A stretch of DNA of 64,000 bases from Shimia sp. Alg240-R146 (GTDB taxonomy: Bacteria; Pseudomonadota; Alphaproteobacteria; Rhodobacterales; Rhodobacteraceae), in the NCBI RefSeq assembly GCF_947331465.1, contig NZ_CAMZOK010000001.1, forward strand, positions 1,302,001 through 1,366,000, in the 5' to 3' direction. Under the pieces are notes generated by a model. The model was not told where the DNA came from. It saw only the letters and a program-made list of their open reading frames with translations, and searched no databases. Both the position numbers and the translations under genes were made by a program. The stretch's first letter is position 1; each line of letters starts with the position of its first letter. Shown piece by piece: positions 25,074 through 33,033 of this stretch.

Positions 25074-26564
25074 ATGAGTAACGGTGTTTCAAGGCGTGTG
25101 TTTTTAGGTTTGGCGGCGGCTGGTTTGGCGACGCCAAGTTGGGCCAATCCGCCATCCAGATCGTTGCGTCCTGTGCCGCGTCCGGACGGGCTTGGCACTG
25201 TCAATATGCCCGGAATTGAGCGGCTTTTGAACGACGCAGGCGTTAGCGGCAAAGTCAGCGTTGCGGTGGCGCGGGTTGGCGATGGGAAAATTCTGGAAAG
25301 CCATGGTGCGCAAAGTGCGCAGCCGCCCGCCAGCGTGGCGAAGGCGCTGACGGCGCTTTATGCCTTGCGGTATCTTGGGCCGTCGCATCGGTTTTTGACC
25401 AAAGTTGTGGCCACGGGGCCGCTGAAGAACGGCGTCGTGCAGGGCGATCTCGTGTTGCGCGGCGGCGGAGATCCGACGTTGGACACCAATGCGGTGGCCG
25501 ACTTGGCGCGTAGCTTGAAGGCGGCTGGTGTCACAGGGGTGAAGGGGCGGTTTTTGGTCTGGGGCGGCGCGATGGCCCGCGTCGCACGGATCGACAAGAA
25601 ACAGCCCGATCACGCCGGTTACAATCCGGCGGTGTCCGGTCTGTCGCTGAATTACAACCGCGTGCATTTTGAGTGGAAACGCAGCGCAAGTGGCTATGTG
25701 ACGTCGATGGACGCGCGGTCAAACAAATACCGCCCAGATGTCACGGTTGCGAAGATGAAAATCTCCAACCGTGATGTGCCGGTGTACACCTATAAGGCTG
25801 TGGGCAAAGAGGATCATTGGACTGTGGCGCGCAGCGCTTTGGCCAATGGTGGCGCGCGATGGTTGCCAGTGCGCCAGCCAGAGCTTTATGCCGGCGAAGT
25901 GTTTCGTACGATGGCGCGGTCTCACGGCATTGTGCTCAAGGCACCAAAGGTGACTCAAGGCGCGCCGTCTGGGACCGTTGTGGCGCAACATCAGAGTCCG
26001 GATTTGCGCACGATCCTGAAGGGGATGCTGAAATATTCCACCAACATCACGGCGGAGATGGTTGGCATGGCCGCAAGCCTTGCGCGTGGGGCACAGGTGA
26101 GCAGCTTGAAAACCTCTGCACAGGCGATGAATCTATGGGCCGCAGAGACGCTGGGCATGCAAAGCGCGCGTCTGGTGGATCATTCGGGTCTTGGAGAGGC
26201 ATCGCGGATGCGCGCGGATGAATTTGCGTTGGTTTTGGCGCAGGCGTCGCAACAGAAGGTGCTGCAACCGATCCTGAAGGACATTGCGCTTCGCGGCGAC
26301 AACGGACGCGTCAACAAAGGACATCCGCTTGAGGTAAAAGCCAAAACCGGCACGTTGCATTTTGTCAGCGCGTTGGCGGGATATATTTCGGGACCAGGCA
26401 ATACCGAGTTGGCGTTTGCAATTTTTGGTGCGGATGTAAGTGCGCGGGAGCGGCTGATCGGGCCGGATCGGGAACGGCCCAAGGGTGCGCGGACCTACAA
26501 CAGCCGGTCCAAGAAATTGCAGCAAAAGCTGATCGAGCGTTGGGGCGCGGTGTATCGGGCGTAA
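25074..26564 (+). CDS. dacB: D-alanyl-D-alanine carboxypeptidase/endopeptidase (PBP4 type)
   Basis: A 496-residue class C penicillin-binding protein. Motifs: SVAK at residues 87-90 (nucleophile Ser87), YSTN for the SxN motif and KAKTGTL for KTG near 425. Peptidase S13 family; it trims or opens peptidoglycan crosslinks in the periplasm. The N-terminus MSNGVSRRVFLGLAAAG carries a twin-arginine motif and cleavage site PSWA, so Tat rather than Sec export is suggested, which is unusual for this enzyme. Confidence 0.9.
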   Translation: MSNGVSRRVFLGLAAAGLATPSWANPPSRSLRPVPRPDGLGTVNMPGIERLLNDAGVSGKVSVAVARVGDGKILESHGAQSAQPPASVAKALTALYALRYLGPSHRFLTKVVATGPLKNGVVQGDLVLRGGGDPTLDTNAVADLARSLKAAGVTGVKGRFLVWGGAMARVARIDKKQPDHAGYNPAVSGLSLNYNRVHFEWKRSASGYVTSMDARSNKYRPDVTVAKMKISNRDVPVYTYKAVGKEDHWTVARSALANGGARWLPVRQPELYAGEVFRTMARSHGIVLKAPKVTQGAPSGTVVAQHQSPDLRTILKGMLKYSTNITAEMVGMAASLARGAQVSSLKTSAQAMNLWAAETLGMQSARLVDHSGLGEASRMRADEFALVLAQASQQKVLQPILKDIALRGDNGRVNKGHPLEVKAKTGTLHFVSALAGYISGPGNTELAFAIFGADVSARERLIGPDRERPKGARTYNSRSKKLQQKLIERWGAVYRA

Positions 26565-26569
26565 GCGGA

Positions 26570-26609
26570 TGCCGCTTAGCAAGGCATGGGTGCCGCGCTA
26601 GCAATGCGT
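26570..26609. repeat. Imperfect tandem repeat after dacB
   Basis: TGCCGCTTAGCAAGGCAT (26570-26587) and TGCCGCGCTAGCAATGCGT (26591-26609) are related copies with a period near 21 bp, lying between the dacB stop and the next gene. Function unknown; possibly paired binding sites. Confidence 0.4.
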
Positions 26610-26712
26610 ATCAAAACTTAGAAATGAGCACCGTCTGCCGATTGCGGCGACAGACATATGCGTCATGGCCAAGGTCGTTCAATTTGGGCGGCTGAGCGGA
26701 TGGGAGGCGGAA

Positions 26713-27366
26713 GTGTCTGAGAAAAGTGATTTGAAACAAGAGTATATCGTGCAGGATGAGGCAGCGCTACGGGCGTTGTTTCCCCCAACTCATGCAGCCG
26801 CGGCGGCGAAATGTCTGGACCACCTGGACACCCACGCGCGTGATTTTATCGCGCGAGCCCCGTTTTTGTGTATTGGCACACAGGCCCTGGATGGCGCAGC
26901 GGATGTAAGCCCGCGCGGTGATCCTTGTGGGTTCGTCAAAGTGTTGGATGACCGCACAATTCTGATCCCCGACCGGCCTGGAAACAACCGGTTGGACACA
27001 TTGGTCAACATCGTGACGCAGCCCTCGGTAGGGTTGTTGTTCATGGTCCCGGGCTTTGACGAAACATTGCGCATCAACGGAACAGCACGGGTGACACGTG
27101 ATCCAGAAGTGTTGGCCCTGATGGAGGTGCAGGGTCGATTGCCCAAAGTCGCGATCGTGGTCACGGTGCGAGAGATGTATCTGCATTGCGCCAAGGCGTT
27201 CCGGCGGGCGAAGCTTTGGGATGCCGAGGCGCAACAAGACCGGAGCGAGATGCCGTCGCTTTTGAACATGATCCTTGATCAGACGGTTGGTGCGCCTGAC
27301 GATCCCGAGGAGATGGCAGAAATCGATGCCGAGCTGGAAGCCGATTATAAGACGTCGATGTATTGA
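26713..27366 (+). CDS. Pyridoxamine 5'-phosphate oxidase-like flavoprotein (MSMEG_1061-type)
   Basis: A 217-residue split-barrel protein: FLCIGTQALDGAADVSPRGD near residue 50 and ILIPDRPGNNRLDTLVNI near 85 are the typical blocks for binding FMN or a related cofactor in this family. A GTG at 26713 with GGGAGG before it is preferred over an ATG 48 bp upstream that lacks such a site. Members are uncharacterised oxidoreductases. Followed 22 bp later by the P-loop gene. Confidence 0.8.
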   Translation: MSEKSDLKQEYIVQDEAALRALFPPTHAAAAAKCLDHLDTHARDFIARAPFLCIGTQALDGAADVSPRGDPCGFVKVLDDRTILIPDRPGNNRLDTLVNIVTQPSVGLLFMVPGFDETLRINGTARVTRDPEVLALMEVQGRLPKVAIVVTVREMYLHCAKAFRRAKLWDAEAQQDRSEMPSLLNMILDQTVGAPDDPEEMAEIDAELEADYKTSMY

Positions 27367-27388
27367 TCGTTTGATGAAGGGGGCAAGG

Positions 27389-27880
27389 ATGACAAGCCAC
27401 AGCAAGCTACATGTGCTTTGCGGCAAACCGGCGGCTGGAAAATCGACCTTGTGCGCGCAGCTTTCGCGTGCGGCGGGCGCGGTTGTGATTTCAGAGGACG
27501 CATGGTTGGCGACCCTTTTCGGGGATCAGATGAGTTCGATTGCCGATTTTGTGCGCTGCTCGCAACGGGTGCGTGAGGTGACGGGGCCGCATGTGGTGGA
27601 CCTGCTGAAGGCAGGCGTAACGGTGGTGTTGGATTTTCAGGCCAACACGCTGGAAAGCCGGGCGTGGATGGCAGAGTTGGCCCGACAAGCACAGGTACAG
27701 GCGACAGTGCATCATCTGGATGTATCGGACGAGGTCTGCAAAGCGCGGCTGCGGGAGCGCAATGCCAAAGGCAGTCATCCGTTTTCAGTGAGTGAGGCGC
27801 AGTTTGATCAGTTGGCGCGGCACTTTGTGGCGCCAACGGACGACGAAGGTCTTGAGGTGGTTGTGCATTCCGCGGCGTGA
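27389..27880 (+). CDS. P-loop kinase-like ATPase (AAA_33 type)
   Basis: A 163-residue protein opening with LHVLCGKPAAGKST (Walker A), followed by ISEDAW, and a lid-like basic region CKARLRERNAKG. The pattern is that of small zeta-toxin/nucleoside-kinase-like P-loop proteins; the actual substrate cannot be told. The start ATG 27389 has a GGGGG/AAGG region before it. Probably co-transcribed with the flavoprotein gene. Confidence 0.8.
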   Translation: MTSHSKLHVLCGKPAAGKSTLCAQLSRAAGAVVISEDAWLATLFGDQMSSIADFVRCSQRVREVTGPHVVDLLKAGVTVVLDFQANTLESRAWMAELARQAQVQATVHHLDVSDEVCKARLRERNAKGSHPFSVSEAQFDQLARHFVAPTDDEGLEVVVHSAA

Positions 27881-27904
27881 CGCGCGGAGACCCAATCAGA
27901 TGAA

Positions 27905-27943
27905 CAAGAAAAAACGCGGCCCGCATATCGCAGGGCCGCGTTT
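27905..27943 (-). terminator. Terminator between the P-loop gene and csp
   Basis: Arms AAACGCGGCCC (27912-27922) and GGGCCGCGTTT (27933-27943) are perfect. On the minus strand the stem is followed by TTTTTTCTTG, serving the cold-shock gene; the plus-strand side may also stop the P-loop gene. Confidence 0.85.
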
Positions 27944-27983
27944 CATGTCTTTGTCAAAGCGTGCGCGACGCTCGCAGGTTGGC

Positions 27984-28190
27984 TTATGCCAGTGCGAGGT
28001 TTGTCGCGGATTCGCGGCCGTCGCGGCCTGCTTCGATGTCAAAGGTCACTTTCTGGTTGTCTGCCAGGCCAGTCAGGCCGGAGCGCTCAACAGCAGAGAT
28101 GTGAACAAACACGTCTTTGCTGCCGCCGTCTGGTGCGATGAAGCCGAAGCCTTTGGTGGTGTTGAACCATTTTACGGTGCCAGTAGCCAT
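27984..28190 (-). CDS. Cold-shock protein, CspA family (paralogue)
   Basis: A 68-residue OB-fold protein with KGFGFIAP (RNP1) and DVFVHISAV (RNP2). It differs from the copy at 3358-3564 mainly in the C-terminal third. AGGAG precedes the start, and a clear terminator follows. The 275 bp upstream up to the kinase gene hold its leader and a run of ten T residues near 28355; no gene seen there. Confidence 0.95.
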   Translation of the reverse strand: MATGTVKWFNTTKGFGFIAPDGGSKDVFVHISAVERSGLTGLADNQKVTFDIEAGRDGRESATNLALA

Positions 28191-28465
28191 ATCCGTAGTC
28201 TCCTAAAAAACCTGTCCGCAGGATTGCGACAGCGTGGCGTGGTCGGTCTGGATCGAAGGACTGACCGCCGTATGACGGGAGACAGTGGTCGAAAAAGAAA
28301 AACGTTAGCAAGCGTCACATAGGAGCTTGAGGGCACAATTGAAAGGGTTATGAATTTTTTTTTTGTTAAGGCGGTTCTTCAGCGCATCGCAAGGATTCGC
28401 TAACTAGTCTGACTTAAATCGTAAAGAGCTATCTTAAATTACAGTCGACATTGTCGGAGGCGCCC

Positions 28466-30088
28466 GTGACAGAAACTCTTGGATTGGACCCATTCGACCT
28501 GATGGATGCCCTGCAAATATCCGTTTTTGTTCTGAAAGTTTCGGAAGACGGTTTGCCCCGATATGTCAAAATCAACGATGTTGGTCTGGAGTGGACGGGT
28601 CTGACGCTTGAGAAGGTCGTTGGGAAAACGGCGTTGGAAATATACGGCGGCGTCGCTGGAAAAAGGGCGCTGGATCAGCATTTAGAGGTGATAGAGGCCG
28701 CGCAACCGGTGTCTTATGAGGTGATGATTCCCTTCGCACAACGGCTGGGATTGTTGCGGTCCACTTTGGTGCCATATGTGAACGAGGCGGGGAAAGTGAC
28801 GCATTTGGTCGGCTCGTCCTTGGATGTGACTTCGGAAAAAGAGCGCGACGCGGCTTTGGAACTGACCAAGGTTGCCAAGGAAGAGGCGGAGGTGGCCAGC
28901 AAGGCCAAGGAACAGTTTTTGGCCAATATGAGCCATGAAATCCGCACGCCAATGAATGGGATTATGGGGATGTGCGAACTTCTCCGTGAAACGCACCTGG
29001 ATCAGCACCAAGGGCTCTATGCCGACACGATTTACAATTCTGCAAATGCGCTGCTCGATATTATCAACGATGTGTTGGACTTCTCCAAAATTCAGGCGGA
29101 GAAATTGTCGCTTCAGGATGCCCCGTTTTCCCTGCGTGCGCTGGTAGAAGAAACCTGCATGTTGTTGCGACCGGGTGCTGAAAACAAAGGCGTTGGGTTG
29201 TTCTTCCACTATGATGAGGCAATGCCGGACAAGTTTGTTGGGGACCAAGGCCGCATGCGCCAAATTCTGACGAACTTGATCGGCAATGCGGTCAAATTCA
29301 CGGATACTGGCCAGATTGACGTGCGCGTAGACTACGGTGAAGTGGGGCGCTTCTTGCCGTTGAAAATCTCTGTTGCAGATACAGGACACGGGATTGAGAC
29401 GAGGCATCAGGAAACAATCTACTCCGCCTTTGAGCAGGTGGAGAACCCAGGTGTGAATCGAGAAGACGGAACCGGACTTGGATTGGCGATCACCCGCGCG
29501 CTGGTCGAGAAAATGGACGGTAAGATCACGCTGCAAAGCAAGCTTGGCAAAGGCACAACGTTTTCGGTGCATTTGGACCTGCCGGAGCCGAAAGCCGTGG
29601 AACCCGCATTCGTGGAGACAGCCCAGCAGGTCGGAAAATTTGCGGCAGGGTCGCAAGATACCAAAACGATGCCGCCCGACCTTAGCGGAATGACGGTTTT
29701 GGTCGCGGAAGATAACCTCACCAACCAGTTGGTCGTCAAAAAGATGCTGGGACAAACGGGCGCAACCGTTTGCGTCGTTGAAAATGGACGACAAGCACTT
29801 GACGCTTATAAGGAAGGTGACGTTGACTTGGTTCTGATGGATTTGTCGATGCCGGTGATGGGCGGCCTGGAAGCGACCGAGTTGATCCGTCGGCATGAAC
29901 AGGCGGTCGGACGCCCGCACGGCAGGATCATTGCCCTAACAGCAAATGCGCAGCCAAAAGACGTGCAAGATTGTTTGGCTGCGGGGATGGACGACTTTCT
30001 CAGCAAGCCGTTCCGCAAAGAGGCGTTGTTTTCCATTTTGCAGGGCACAGCGGGTCCCGCTGCAGAAGCAGCGGGTGCTGACGGTTAA
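28466..30088 (+). CDS. Hybrid sensor histidine kinase with PAS and receiver domains
   Basis: A 540-residue soluble kinase: a PAS domain (about 10-125), a short coiled linker (LTKVAKEEAEVASKAKEQ), HisKA with His157 in NMSHEIRTPMNG, an HATPase domain (NAVKFTD, DTGHGI, GTGLGLAI), and a C-terminal receiver with phospho-acceptor Asp459 in LVLMDLSMPVMGG and the conserved Lys in LSKPF. No membrane segment, so it senses a cytoplasmic signal. GTG 28466 follows GGAGG by 5 bp. No partner regulator or phosphotransfer protein is encoded nearby. Confidence 0.92.
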   Translation: MTETLGLDPFDLMDALQISVFVLKVSEDGLPRYVKINDVGLEWTGLTLEKVVGKTALEIYGGVAGKRALDQHLEVIEAAQPVSYEVMIPFAQRLGLLRSTLVPYVNEAGKVTHLVGSSLDVTSEKERDAALELTKVAKEEAEVASKAKEQFLANMSHEIRTPMNGIMGMCELLRETHLDQHQGLYADTIYNSANALLDIINDVLDFSKIQAEKLSLQDAPFSLRALVEETCMLLRPGAENKGVGLFFHYDEAMPDKFVGDQGRMRQILTNLIGNAVKFTDTGQIDVRVDYGEVGRFLPLKISVADTGHGIETRHQETIYSAFEQVENPGVNREDGTGLGLAITRALVEKMDGKITLQSKLGKGTTFSVHLDLPEPKAVEPAFVETAQQVGKFAAGSQDTKTMPPDLSGMTVLVAEDNLTNQLVVKKMLGQTGATVCVVENGRQALDAYKEGDVDLVLMDLSMPVMGGLEATELIRRHEQAVGRPHGRIIALTANAQPKDVQDCLAAGMDDFLSKPFRKEALFSILQGTAGPAAEAAGADG

Positions 30089-30115
30089 GCGACACGCCCG
30101 ATCAGGGCGAGCTGA

Positions 30116-30538
30116 TCACACCATGTGGCGGGCACGGGCGCCGCGTTCGATGCCGGCCGCGTGCAGCCGGTCGATGTTCAGCTCGTAGCGAATTTCTTCG
30201 AGCAGGCGCAATTCCGGTTCGGCCAGCGAGCCGTCCGCAGCAGCCACATCGCAAGCCAGCGCATACGCGGTTTCGTAAAGCCGCTCATCCAGTCCCTCGC
30301 GCACAAGCCCGAACAGCGCCATTAGGCCGTCTTCTTGTTCAAAGAGATCAAACACGATCTGGCTGATGGTCTGAAGGCGGTCGATGTCGTATTCGGCAAA
30401 CACCGGCAAGTTGTTCAGAGCCACCTGAATCTTTATCAGTTCAGCAGTGCGGATGTTTTCGTCAGACGCGGATACGGCGATCATCACGGCAACGAGGCTG
30501 TCCTGGGGGGACAGCGCGTGGGGCAGGTCTTGGGACAC
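30116..30538 (-). CDS. TerB-like tellurite-resistance-domain protein
   Basis: A 140-residue, all-helical acidic protein: [20 protein letters not shown] and [20 protein letters not shown] show the paired TerB pattern with acidic metal-binding positions (SDE, ADG). GTG start at 30538 with AAGGA before it. TerB-domain proteins occur widely outside tellurite operons; the role here is unknown. Divergent from the lysyl-tRNA synthetase gene. Confidence 0.82.
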   Translation of the reverse strand: MSQDLPHALSPQDSLVAVMIAVSASDENIRTAELIKIQVALNNLPVFAEYDIDRLQTISQIVFDLFEQEDGLMALFGLVREGLDERLYETAYALACDVAAADGSLAEPELRLLEEIRYELNIDRLHAAGIERGARARHMV

Positions 30539-30667
30539 GGTTATTTCCTTTGCAAGGCGGTGTTGCAGTGCAGAATATTGACTGCCAGTGTCAGGGGCAA
30601 TAGGAAGCGTCGGATTGTCACGCGCATTTCGGCGCGTGGTAAGATTTCCAAAAACCGGAGAAAACCC

Positions 30668-32311
30668 ATGTCTGACCTGCGTGAAGCAGCCCTCGTATCG
30701 AAAGCCTGGCCCTTTGAAGAAGCGCGCCGGCTGCTCAAACGGTATGAAGGAAGCAAGGACAAGAAGGGATTCGTTCTGTTTGAGACCGGCTATGGCCCGT
30801 CAGGATTGCCACATATCGGCACTTTCGGCGAAGTTTTGCGCACGACAATGATCCGCAAAGCCTTTGAGGCAATTTCCGATGTGCCGACGCGCTTGATCTG
30901 TTTTTCCGATGATCTGGACGGCATGCGCAAAGTGCCGGGAAACGTGCCAAATCCGCAAGCTCTGGAGCAACACCTGCAGCGACCGCTGACTTCGGTGCCG
31001 GACCCGTTTGGCACGCACGATAGCTTTGGCGACCACAACAACGCGATGCTGCGACGCTTCCTCGATACCTTTGGCTTTGAGTATGAGTTTTACTCGGCAA
31101 AGGAATTCTATGAGTCCGGACAGTTTGACGAGATTCTGAAGCTGGCCGTGGAACGCTATGACGAGGTTATGGCGATCATGCTCAAATCGCTGCGCGAAGA
31201 GCGTGCTGCGACCTATTCCATCTTTCTGCCGCTGCATCCCGAAAGCGGTCGAGTCATGTATGTGCCGATGAAGAAGGTCTGCGCCGAGACTTATACTGTT
31301 ACGTTTGACGATGAGACGGGCAAGGAATGGACGGTGTCTGTGACGGGCGGCAATGTGAAGTTGCAGTGGAAGCCGGACTTTGGCGCGCGCTGGGCCGCGC
31401 TGGGTGTCGACTTTGAAATGTACGGCAAGGAGCATGCCACCAACGAGAAAATCTATGATGCGATCTGTCGCGTTCTGGGTGGCCGCGCGCCGAACCACTT
31501 TTCCTATGAACTGTTCCTGGACGACAAGGGACAGAAGATTTCCAAGTCATCCGGCAACGGCATCTCGATTGACGAATGGCTGACCTATGCCTCGACCGAG
31601 AGCCTGAGCTACTTCATGTATCTGAAGCCGAAAACGGCAAAGCGGATGCATTTCGATGTGATCCCGAAAGCGGTTGATGAATATCATCAGCAGCTGCGCG
31701 CCTATCACACCCAAGACGTGAAAGCGCAATTGAACAACCCAGTGTGGCACATCCATGCGGGTGACGTGCCTGAATCCGATATGGTGGTCAGCTTCTCGAT
31801 GCTGCTCAATCTGGCAAGCGCGTCTTCGGCAGAGGACAAGGCCGCGATGTGGGGCTTTATCAACAAATATGCGCCTGATGCGACGGCTGAAACGCATCCC
31901 GGTATGGATGCGGCGGCGGGCTATGCGGTGCGCTATTTCAACGACTTCGTGAAGCCTGCGAAAGTGTATCGTGCGCCAACAGAGCCGGAGCGCGCTGCGC
32001 TGGAGGATCTGTGCAGTGCGCTGGGCTCGGCAGAGACGGCGCTGGCGATGATTGCGGCGAAAAACGACCTTGTTGGCAACGACGATCCGCTGCCCGAGCC
32101 GGATTTCGGCGACGAGGAGTTCTTGCAGTCAATCGTGTTCGCTGTGGGGAAAATCCACAACTTTGAGCCCCTGCGGGATTGGTTCAAAGCGATCTACGAG
32201 GTGCTGTTGGGTGCGAGCCAAGGGCCGCGTTTTGGTGGGTTCATCGCGCTTTATGGCGTGGAAGAAACCCGTCAGTTGATCAATAAAGCACTGGACGGCG
32301 ATCTGGTTTAA
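30668..32311 (+). CDS. lysK: Lysyl-tRNA synthetase, class I
   Basis: A 547-residue class I enzyme, the archaeal-type LysRS that replaces class II LysS in many alphaproteobacteria. Signature motifs: SGLPHIGT for HIGH near residue 45 and KISKSSG for KMSKS near 290. It charges tRNA-Lys. The start at 30668 gives [19 protein letters not shown]; a longer frame upstream is not conserved in form. CCGGAGA precedes the ATG. Confidence 0.95.
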   Translation: MSDLREAALVSKAWPFEEARRLLKRYEGSKDKKGFVLFETGYGPSGLPHIGTFGEVLRTTMIRKAFEAISDVPTRLICFSDDLDGMRKVPGNVPNPQALEQHLQRPLTSVPDPFGTHDSFGDHNNAMLRRFLDTFGFEYEFYSAKEFYESGQFDEILKLAVERYDEVMAIMLKSLREERAATYSIFLPLHPESGRVMYVPMKKVCAETYTVTFDDETGKEWTVSVTGGNVKLQWKPDFGARWAALGVDFEMYGKEHATNEKIYDAICRVLGGRAPNHFSYELFLDDKGQKISKSSGNGISIDEWLTYASTESLSYFMYLKPKTAKRMHFDVIPKAVDEYHQQLRAYHTQDVKAQLNNPVWHIHAGDVPESDMVVSFSMLLNLASASSAEDKAAMWGFINKYAPDATAETHPGMDAAAGYAVRYFNDFVKPAKVYRAPTEPERAALEDLCSALGSAETALAMIAAKNDLVGNDDPLPEPDFGDEEFLQSIVFAVGKIHNFEPLRDWFKAIYEVLLGASQGPRFGGFIALYGVEETRQLINKALDGDLV

Positions 32312-32355
32312 ACGCTGATCAGCGGGCTGTGCCTTGCGGCGCAGACAGGTTTAGC

Positions 32356-32388
32356 AAGGGTCCGCTTTGGCGGGCCCTTGGCCGTTTT
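32356..32388 (+). terminator. Probable terminator after the LysRS gene
   Basis: Arms AAGGGTCCGC (32356-32365) and GCGGGCCCTT (32370-32379) with one wobble pair, then GGCCGTTTT. The stem is strong but the T run is short and displaced. Confidence 0.5.
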
Positions 32389-32459
32389 GGCGTCTGCGCA
32401 AAGCGGGCGGGTGATCCGAAACGGTGGAGCGCGCGTAGTCTTTATTAGGAGGACGTGCC

Positions 32460-32879
32460 ATGAGACAGATGCTGTTGGCAATTTTGATTGCGGTGGGCTT
32501 TGCCGTTGGGGCGGGCGCGGAACAAAACGATGAGGACGCGATTGCCCCGCAGATTGAGGCGGTCATCCATCAGCAGATGCAGGCCTTTCAGGGCGATGAT
32601 TATGTGGCGGCCTTTGGGTATGCCGCAGACAACATCCGCCGGATGTTCGGCACGGCTGAAAACTTTGGAGAAATGGTCAAGCGGGGCTATCCGATGGTGC
32701 ACCGCCCCGCAGAAGTGCGGTTTGGCGCGATGCGTCCGGACGGCGGTGCGGTATGGCAGCGTGTTTTGGTGCGCGACGGTGCCGGGGCATTTTTTGCGCT
32801 TGATTATCTCATGGTGCCCACCGAAGCCGGATGGCGGATTGCGGCCGTGACTTTGGTTGGTGCGCCGGAAAGCGCCTGA
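32460..32879 (+). CDS. Secreted DUF4864 protein
   Basis: A 139-residue periplasmic protein with signal peptide (MRQMLLAILIAVGFAVG, cleavage after GAGA). The mature domain IEAVIHQQMQAFQGDDYVAA and WRIAAVTLV has the cystatin/NTF2-like look of DUF4864. Function unknown. TTAGGAGG precedes the start. Stands alone. Confidence 0.8.
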   Translation: MRQMLLAILIAVGFAVGAGAEQNDEDAIAPQIEAVIHQQMQAFQGDDYVAAFGYAADNIRRMFGTAENFGEMVKRGYPMVHRPAEVRFGAMRPDGGAVWQRVLVRDGAGAFFALDYLMVPTEAGWRIAAVTLVGAPESA

Positions 32880-33033
32880 CGTTTCACAACATTTGAGCTT
32901 GCGGCAACGCGCGGTGGTCAAGCCGCGCGTTAAAGCCTTGCGCGCTATGCCCTTGGTGTCGCCTTGAATTCGGGCGCACGGGTTGTGGATATGGGACGTC
33001 TTGCATGGTGGTGCCGGGCGCGGAAAGGGCAAG

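Noticed and set aside
23858..25252. Open frame of 464 codons on the minus strand
   Set aside because: Shadows nadD and the DMT exporter in another frame; Arg/Pro/Cys-rich without any motif.
28350..28362. T10 run upstream of the cold-shock gene as a terminator
   Set aside because: No GC-rich stem precedes it on either strand; probably a promoter or leader feature.
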